Positions 59,434 to 64,000 of a stretch of 64,000 nucleotides of DNA are shown here, one piece after another (position 1 is the first letter of the stretch; every line of letters starts with the position of its first letter). This stretch comes from JACMLD01 sp963705285. GTDB lineage: Bacteria; Bacteroidota; Bacteroidia; Chitinophagales; Chitinophagaceae. The stretch lies in the NCBI GenBank assembly GCA_963705285.1, contig OY970066.1, forward strand, positions 1,426,001 to 1,490,000. The letters are read 5' to 3'. The notes beneath the pieces were generated by a model. That model did not search any database and had not been told where the DNA came from. It saw nothing but the letters and a program-made list of their open reading frames with translations. Made by a program: the position numbers and the translations under genes.

Positions 59434-60201
59434 ATGGCAAATTTTATTGACAATGCTGACCCAGTAATTAAAGATTTTGCGTTAGATGATAGTCAAATTA
59501 GTGCTGAGCATCCTCTCATAGAAAATGTTCGCAGTCTTGCAATGATGGGTAACATAGTCATTTTGAAAAAAGTGTTTTCAGAAAGTACAATGCTGGAATT
59601 TAAGGATGAAGTGCTAAAATGGGGTCACGACACTCCTTTATTTGCACATGGAGAGTCACCAAGCAAATACCCGGATTTGAATTATCATAGAATTGATGAT
59701 GGCAGTTTTCCATCTGTTTGCCCGCATTTATTTCATCAGTACGGATTCAATAATATTGACAATCTACAGGGCGCTCTTTCGTCACAAGCAAAAAAAGTAT
59801 CTCAGCGGTTGCTTTTAATACAAAATACTATTGCTGAAACCCATTTTAAGATTTCGCTTGACGAGTTGCGTTTGAAGATCCTTCAATATCCAGAAGGTGG
59901 GGGCTTTCTAGCAGAACATACGCATCCCAAAGAGCCGCAACAGGTGGGATTAATTCTGAGTTTATCTAAGCGTGAAAAAGATTTTAGAGATGGAGCGGCT
60001 TGTTTTAAAACACCAAATGGAAGCGTGGATACCTTGATGTATCATGACATAGGTGATGTTGTTATATTTCGGTATGATTTGCCACATGCCGTTTCACCTG
60101 TTAATCCGGATATTAAATCAATTAATTGGACGCTGCCCTCTGGTAAATGGAGCGTGGTGCTTGAATTAAGGGAAACTCATGGGCTATCTCATAAAAAGTA
60201 A
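59434..60201 (+). CDS. Putative 2-oxoglutarate/Fe(II)-dependent oxygenase-like protein
   Basis: A 255-residue protein with a jelly-roll-like pattern. LKILQYPEGGGFLAEHTHPKEPQQVGLILSLS carries the HTHPKE region, where a His and an acidic residue could bind iron. GDVVIFRYDLPHAVSPV supplies the distal His, and the terminal strand is GKWSVVLELRETHG. This is the usual order in 2OG oxygenases (HxD/E...H), and such enzymes hydroxylate sugars or small molecules. The assignment is from motif pattern only and could be wrong. It sits 13 bases after the propeller gene and 7 bases before the next. Confidence 0.55.
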   Translation: MANFIDNADPVIKDFALDDSQISAEHPLIENVRSLAMMGNIVILKKVFSESTMLEFKDEVLKWGHDTPLFAHGESPSKYPDLNYHRIDDGSFPSVCPHLFHQYGFNNIDNLQGALSSQAKKVSQRLLLIQNTIAETHFKISLDELRLKILQYPEGGGFLAEHTHPKEPQQVGLILSLSKREKDFRDGAACFKTPNGSVDTLMYHDIGDVVIFRYDLPHAVSPVNPDIKSINWTLPSGKWSVVLELRETHGLSHKK

Positions 60202-60208
60202 CAATTTA

Positions 60209-61247
60209 ATGAACAACAACTCAAAGTATTTATGTTTGAAATGTGGAAGCAACACATTCGTTGAATATTCCACATTTTGGGAATGTTCACAATGTGCCAC
60301 GCAATATCCCTGCTTCAGGGGAATGCCAAAGCTTGTGCTGGAAAATCAGATCGGAGAGAAAGACAAAACGTTACGGGACTATTTTTATAACGGGTTGCTT
60401 GGCAAATTCTATCAGTCACTCATGCCATTTTTGACTTTGCCGGCCAGACCATTTAAGGTTTCCAAAAGGGATTGGCTGATATATTTTCTCTCAATTTTAA
60501 TTGTTGGTTGTTTAGTTTATCGTAGCGTTTATTTTTTTAGTTATCTAAAAATTGGTTTTGATTATCTTGGATTGGTATGCCTGGTAGTGCTTTCATTGTT
60601 GGTTAATTTCTTTCTCAAACACCCGTACTTTTTTTACTTGTTTTTGCTAGCTATCCCTGTAAAATTGTCGCTTAAAAAAGACAAGTATAAGGCCAAAGAA
60701 AGCTTTCAGGAAATACATAAAAAAAATATTGAACGATTTTTATCGGTAAAAGACAGGAAGTTGCAGGTATTGGACATCTCAACAGGTACGGGTAATTCAT
60801 TATTCAGACATGGCTGGATGAAGCTGAATGCAGAGTATACTGGATTGGACTTGTCAGAGACTATGCTTGGGCAATGTCAGGACTTCATGACGCGAGTGAA
60901 AGTTCCAGTGGATCTTATTGTTGGAGATGCGACAGCGTTACCTTTTACCGATGGTTTCTTTGATATTGTCTTGAATTATGGCGCAATTAATGGCTATTCT
61001 GATATTGGAAAGGCCTTGCAAGAGATGAAAAGGGTTCTCAAAAAGGAGGGTTTGATCTTATTTCTCTGACGAACAACTGTACAACAAAGCTTCTTTCATT
61101 GAAAGGATATACTTTCAAAAAGTTTTAAGTAGTCACAATCTAATCCATCATTGCCCCACTGAATTTTTGCCAGCCCAAGTGGGAAAAGTTGATGTTTATC
61201 AGGTGTACGAATTTTATTATATCTGTACCTGCAATGCAAATTCTTAA
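60209..61247 (+). pseudogene. SAM-dependent methyltransferase with zinc-ribbon N-terminus and membrane segments, one frameshift
   Basis: ATG 60209 (MNNNSKYLCLKCGSNTF) starts a protein with a Trm112-like zinc ribbon (CLKCGS and CSQCATQYPC, residues 9-35), two hydrophobic segments (about 90-110 and 120-150), and a class I methyltransferase domain (LDISTGTGNSLFRHG, YTGLDLSETML, GDATALPFTDGFFDIVLNYGAI). The frame stops at 61069, but dropping one base in TTTCTCTGAC near 61064 continues it as DEQLYNKASFIERIYFQKVL to YYICTCNANS, stop 61247, giving the expected C-terminal strand region. Sequencing error is the likely cause. Confidence 0.75.
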
Positions 61248-61275
61248 CTAAATACTGTAAATTATTTAATACTCA

Positions 61276-62153
61276 ATGAGTCAGCCGTTTTTGCGCAGTC
61301 TGGGTGGTTACCTATAATCAGGTAAAATTTCATCGCCCAAACTCATTGAAAGCATCTTGCAACAGAAAACCAACTTCCCTTTTAAGATTTATATTGGCGA
61401 TGACTGTTCAAACAGAACGAGCACCAGAGAGATTGTTTTCTTGCTCGAATTATAAAGCCCTTTATCCTGAATCGATAGAACTGATATTTAATACAGTTAA
61501 TTACATGCAACAAAACTCGATGAACGTTTATAATGCATGTTTTAATTCAGGGGCTGAATATACAGCGATGTGTGAAGGAGATGATTATTGGGTTGATCCC
61601 TTACAAACTTCAACATCAGGTTGATTTTTTAGAAGCCAATAAGAACTTTTGCGGATGTTTTCATAATACTGAGGAACGTTATGAAGATGACACCAAACGC
61701 GCCTCGTTTCTTTATTGCGGGTTTCCTGCTGCCAGGGCAATTTCATTTAAGGATTTAAGCTTTGTCAATGTTATCCCGACCTGTTCAGTTGTATTTAGAA
61801 ATAATTTGTTTGGAAAATTTCCCGAGTGGTATTCCAAATTGAGGCTGGGAGACTGGACGCTACATTTGCTCAATGCTCAGTATGGGGACTTTTGGTATAT
61901 ACCCAGAGTGATGGCGGTGCACCGCTTACACAACAAAAGCACTTGGATGTTGCAGGACGCAGAAAAAAATAAGCAATCCACTATCGAAGCGTATGATGAA
62001 ATGATTAATGGATTTGCAAATAACAAACACTTTGTAATGTACTTGTTTGAGGCCAAACAGGCTTTTATAGACAATGTCAATTCAGTCAATAAGAAACTCC
62101 CTTTTAAACGAAGAGTGAAGAATCTCATCATTCATTTAGTGGAAAAAATCTGA
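61276..62153 (+). pseudogene. Family 2 glycosyltransferase, about five single-base insertions
   Basis: A GT2 enzyme can be reconstructed by joining frames: MSQPF then VWVVTYNQ, FIAQT then IESILQQKTNFPFKIYIGDD (nucleotide-sugar Asp region), CSNRTSTREIV, then KALYPESIELIFNTVNYMQ, then YTAMCEGDDYWVDP (DXD-like EGDDYW), then YKLQHQVDFLEANKNFCGC and onward to VKNLIIHLVEKI. Each joint needs removal of one base: near 61290 (T-run), 61333, 61350, 61449 and 61600 (CCC). The last 180 residues are one open frame. The density of +1 errors, all harmless at protein level once removed, argues for bad sequence rather than a dying gene. Confidence 0.8.
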
Positions 62154-62161
62154 TAGGTTAA

Positions 62162-62792
62162 ATGACTTTTAAAAGCCTGATAAAAAATATACTTCCTCAT
62201 TTTATTGTTGCGCGATATCAAGCTAATTTGCCCACTACGCCTGAATATTTAAAGTATCTTCAACTTGGGAATTCGATTATTCAGGAGAGCTTTGGTATAA
62301 AGGTAATTAACCCTCAAGATCGGAAATATGTAGTTGTAGGAAATGATAATATGCTGGACTGCCGGATAATTTTTGAATCCGGATCAGGTTCTGTCGTAAT
62401 TGGAGCTAAAAATTATATTGGCAATAGCACTATTATGTGCCGATCTAAAATTGTATTTGGCAATAATATTTTTGTAGCATGGGGAGCATATTTTTATGAT
62501 CATGACTCGCATTCATTGGATTACAGGGACCGGCAGAAGGATATTGAACAGCAGCTGTCAGATCATCGTAATGGATTTTTTTTTACAAAAAACAAAAATT
62601 GGGAGGTAGTAACAACAGCCCCTATTACAATATGCGACAATGCTTGGATTGGCATGAATGCAATTATTTTAAAGGGTGTTACCATTGGCGAAGGTGCTAT
62701 TGTAGCTGCCGGAAGTGTAGTTACGAAATCTGTTGACCCTTGGACCATTTGTAGGGGGTAATCCTGCAAAATTTATTAAATCATTAAAATAG
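62162..62792 (+). pseudogene. Hexapeptide-repeat acyltransferase, frameshift in the last codons
   Basis: An acyltransferase of the CysE/LacA/Maa-like left-handed beta-helix group. Repeats run from about residue 55 to 195 (VVIGAKNYIGNSTIMCRSKIVFGNN, then APITICDNAWIGMNAIILKGVTIGEGAIVAAGSVVTKSV), with the catalytic His in FYDHDSHSLD. The open frame ends at 62761 with WTICRG; removing one G from the G5 run at 62755-62759 gives the canonical ending ICRGNPAKFIKSLK with the stop at 62790-62792. Functionally it may be intact; it would acetylate a sugar of the polysaccharide. Confidence 0.83.
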
Positions 62793-62857
62793 TAATGCCG
62801 CTGCCTTTCTATTGTGTAAAGGACTACTTACAACAGGTATAGCGGAATTTTTTTTAT

Positions 62858-63991
62858 ATGTCCAGAAGACTAAAGGTTGCTCTAACATATGATTATTCAG
62901 AAAACTGGATAGCTGGAAGTTATTATATTATCAATCTGATTAAAGCGCTTAATCATCTTGATGATTATGAAAAGCCACACTTATTTATATTATATAAGCA
63001 CGATCAGGGTATGGATTTAGTTAAGGAGATTCAATACCCGTATATAACATATATTAATCCGGAACAGGTAAGTTCCGGAATTAAAGGCTTAACTGAAAAA
63101 ATTATCAGGCGGATAAGAGGATCTGAATTCTTGGTAAAAATGAAATTGAAGGGGGTGAACCATATTTTTGAGGGTAGTGATCAGTATCCGTTTATTAAGA
63201 ATCAATATTACTGGGTCCATGACTTCCAGGAATTTCGGTTGCCGGACTTTTTTTCGAAGGAGGATGCAGAAAAGCGCTCCGCCCTTCCCCGCCGAATTGC
63301 AGGAATGACAAATGCTACCCTAATTTTAAGTAGCTACGATGCATTTAATGATTTTAAAACATTCTTCCCGGGATATAAGTGTAAAGTAAAAGTATGGCGG
63401 TTTACCTCCTCACTGCCTGACTTTTCCAACCTAAATTTTGAAGCAGAACGCGAAAAATTAAAAATTACAAGGCCTTATTTTATTTGTTCTAATCAATTCT
63501 GGCAACATAAAAATCATAGAACAATTTTGGAAGCAATCAAGCTTCTGAAAGAGAAGAATTTATTTTTTGAGGTTGTATTTACGGGTAAAAATTTTGACCA
63601 TCGCAATCCAGGATACTTTAACGGACTTGAGTCTTTTATTGCGGAGCATGGATTGCAAACCTGGACAAATTTTGTTGGCTTTATTGACCGAAAATTGCAA
63701 CTAAGTCTTGCAAAAAATGCAGTCAGCTACATACAGCCTTCATTTTTTGAGGGATGGAGTACAACCGTTGAAGATGCTAAATATTTAAACCAATTTGTTT
63801 TATTGTCGGATATACCTGTTCACAGGGAACAAATGGATTACAACGTACTTTTTTTCAACCCATCGGATGCTAAAAGTCTTGCAGCTGCCATGGAAAAGGT
63901 AATAGTAAACAGACCTGAAAAAGAGAACAGAGATTATAAAAAGAATATCATCGCATACGGAAAGGAAGTGTTGAATACATTTAGAGATTGA
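62858..63991 (+). CDS. Glycosyltransferase family 1/4 (GT-B fold)
   Basis: A 377-residue retaining GT-B glycosyltransferase. The N-terminal domain begins MSRRLKVALTYDYSENWIAGSYYI. The C-terminal Rossmann domain has YFICSNQFWQHKNHRTILEAIKLL, a sugar-nucleotide-binding loop, GFIDRKLQLSLAKNAVSYIQPSFFEGWSTTVEDAKYL (E-x7-E type motif with FEGWSTTVEDA) and SDIPVHREQM. It adds a sugar during repeat-unit assembly. The gene is complete and ends 9 bases before the window edge. The locus clearly continues beyond. Confidence 0.88.
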   Translation: MSRRLKVALTYDYSENWIAGSYYIINLIKALNHLDDYEKPHLFILYKHDQGMDLVKEIQYPYITYINPEQVSSGIKGLTEKIIRRIRGSEFLVKMKLKGVNHIFEGSDQYPFIKNQYYWVHDFQEFRLPDFFSKEDAEKRSALPRRIAGMTNATLILSSYDAFNDFKTFFPGYKCKVKVWRFTSSLPDFSNLNFEAEREKLKITRPYFICSNQFWQHKNHRTILEAIKLLKEKNLFFEVVFTGKNFDHRNPGYFNGLESFIAEHGLQTWTNFVGFIDRKLQLSLAKNAVSYIQPSFFEGWSTTVEDAKYLNQFVLLSDIPVHREQMDYNVLFFNPSDAKSLAAAMEKVIVNRPEKENRDYKKNIIAYGKEVLNTFRD

Positions 63992-64000
63992 TATTAAGTA

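Overview
The window is a chromosomal segment of a Bacteroidota bacterium, most likely a member of the Chitinophagaceae. The evidence is the gliding-motility pair gldD-gldE followed by ssb-mutY-HU-rng, a 31-residue AURKAIP1/COX24-type basic protein, promoters of the TTTG / TAnnTTTG type, lipoproteins with Bacteroidota-style signal peptides, frequent TTG starts without clear Shine-Dalgarno sites, and an UpxY-type antiterminator in front of a surface-polysaccharide locus. No rRNA, tRNA, CRISPR array or transposase gene was recognised.

Layout. 1-9.5 kb is housekeeping: a partial lutB, a DUF3109 protein, gldD, gldE, ssb and mutY on the minus strand, then HU, a TPR protein, the tiny basic protein and RNase G on the plus strand. 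9.5-13.4 kb is icmF, a fused cobalamin-dependent isobutyryl-CoA mutase, which carries an in-frame insertion encoding a DUF559 (Vsr-like) endonuclease domain bordered by GC-rich palindromes, and a frameshift near its 3' end. 13.7-18 kb holds two membrane proteins and a secreted GH65 enzyme. 18.5-26.9 kb holds a small exported protein, an operon of two vanadium-haloperoxidase/PAP2-like lipoproteins around two outer-membrane beta-barrels, a three-copy structured repeat and a TonB receptor. 26.9-39.6 kb is a complete reductive pyrimidine-catabolism island: mmsA, an aminotransferase, an NCS1 transporter, dihydropyrimidinase, a nitrilase-type beta-ureidopropionase, preT, preA and an M20-type carbamoylase, with a divergent Lrp regulator. 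It should take uracil/thymine to beta-alanine/beta-aminoisobutyrate and on to acetyl/propionyl-CoA. 39.7-47.2 kb holds a class D beta-lactamase, batB/batC, an FkbM methyltransferase, an ECF sigma factor with a membrane partner, a metallophosphoesterase and an acyltransferase-like membrane protein. 47.4-64 kb is a polysaccharide locus: UpxY, Wza-like and Wzc-like proteins, Wzm/Wzt, and sugar-modifying enzymes and glycosyltransferases. It runs off the right edge.

Unusual structure. At least five intergenic gaps are filled by paired, inverted arrays of tandem short words, mostly 7 bases. Each gap uses its own word, and the arrays reach right up to, or include, the neighbouring stop and start codons. 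Two of these gaps, both inside the pyrimidine island, also carry a gene for a four-helix-bundle protein of the 23S rRNA intervening-sequence (IVP/Avd-like) family. This looks like one recurring element type with and without cargo. The icmF insertion is a second, separate kind of mobile-looking DNA.

Sequence quality. From 52.97 to 62.79 kb, five genes (wzt, wbqC, a methyltransferase, a GT2 and an acyltransferase) contain about fourteen single-base frameshifts, several in homopolymers, while the flanking protein sequence stays intact. Local sequencing or assembly error is the simplest explanation.
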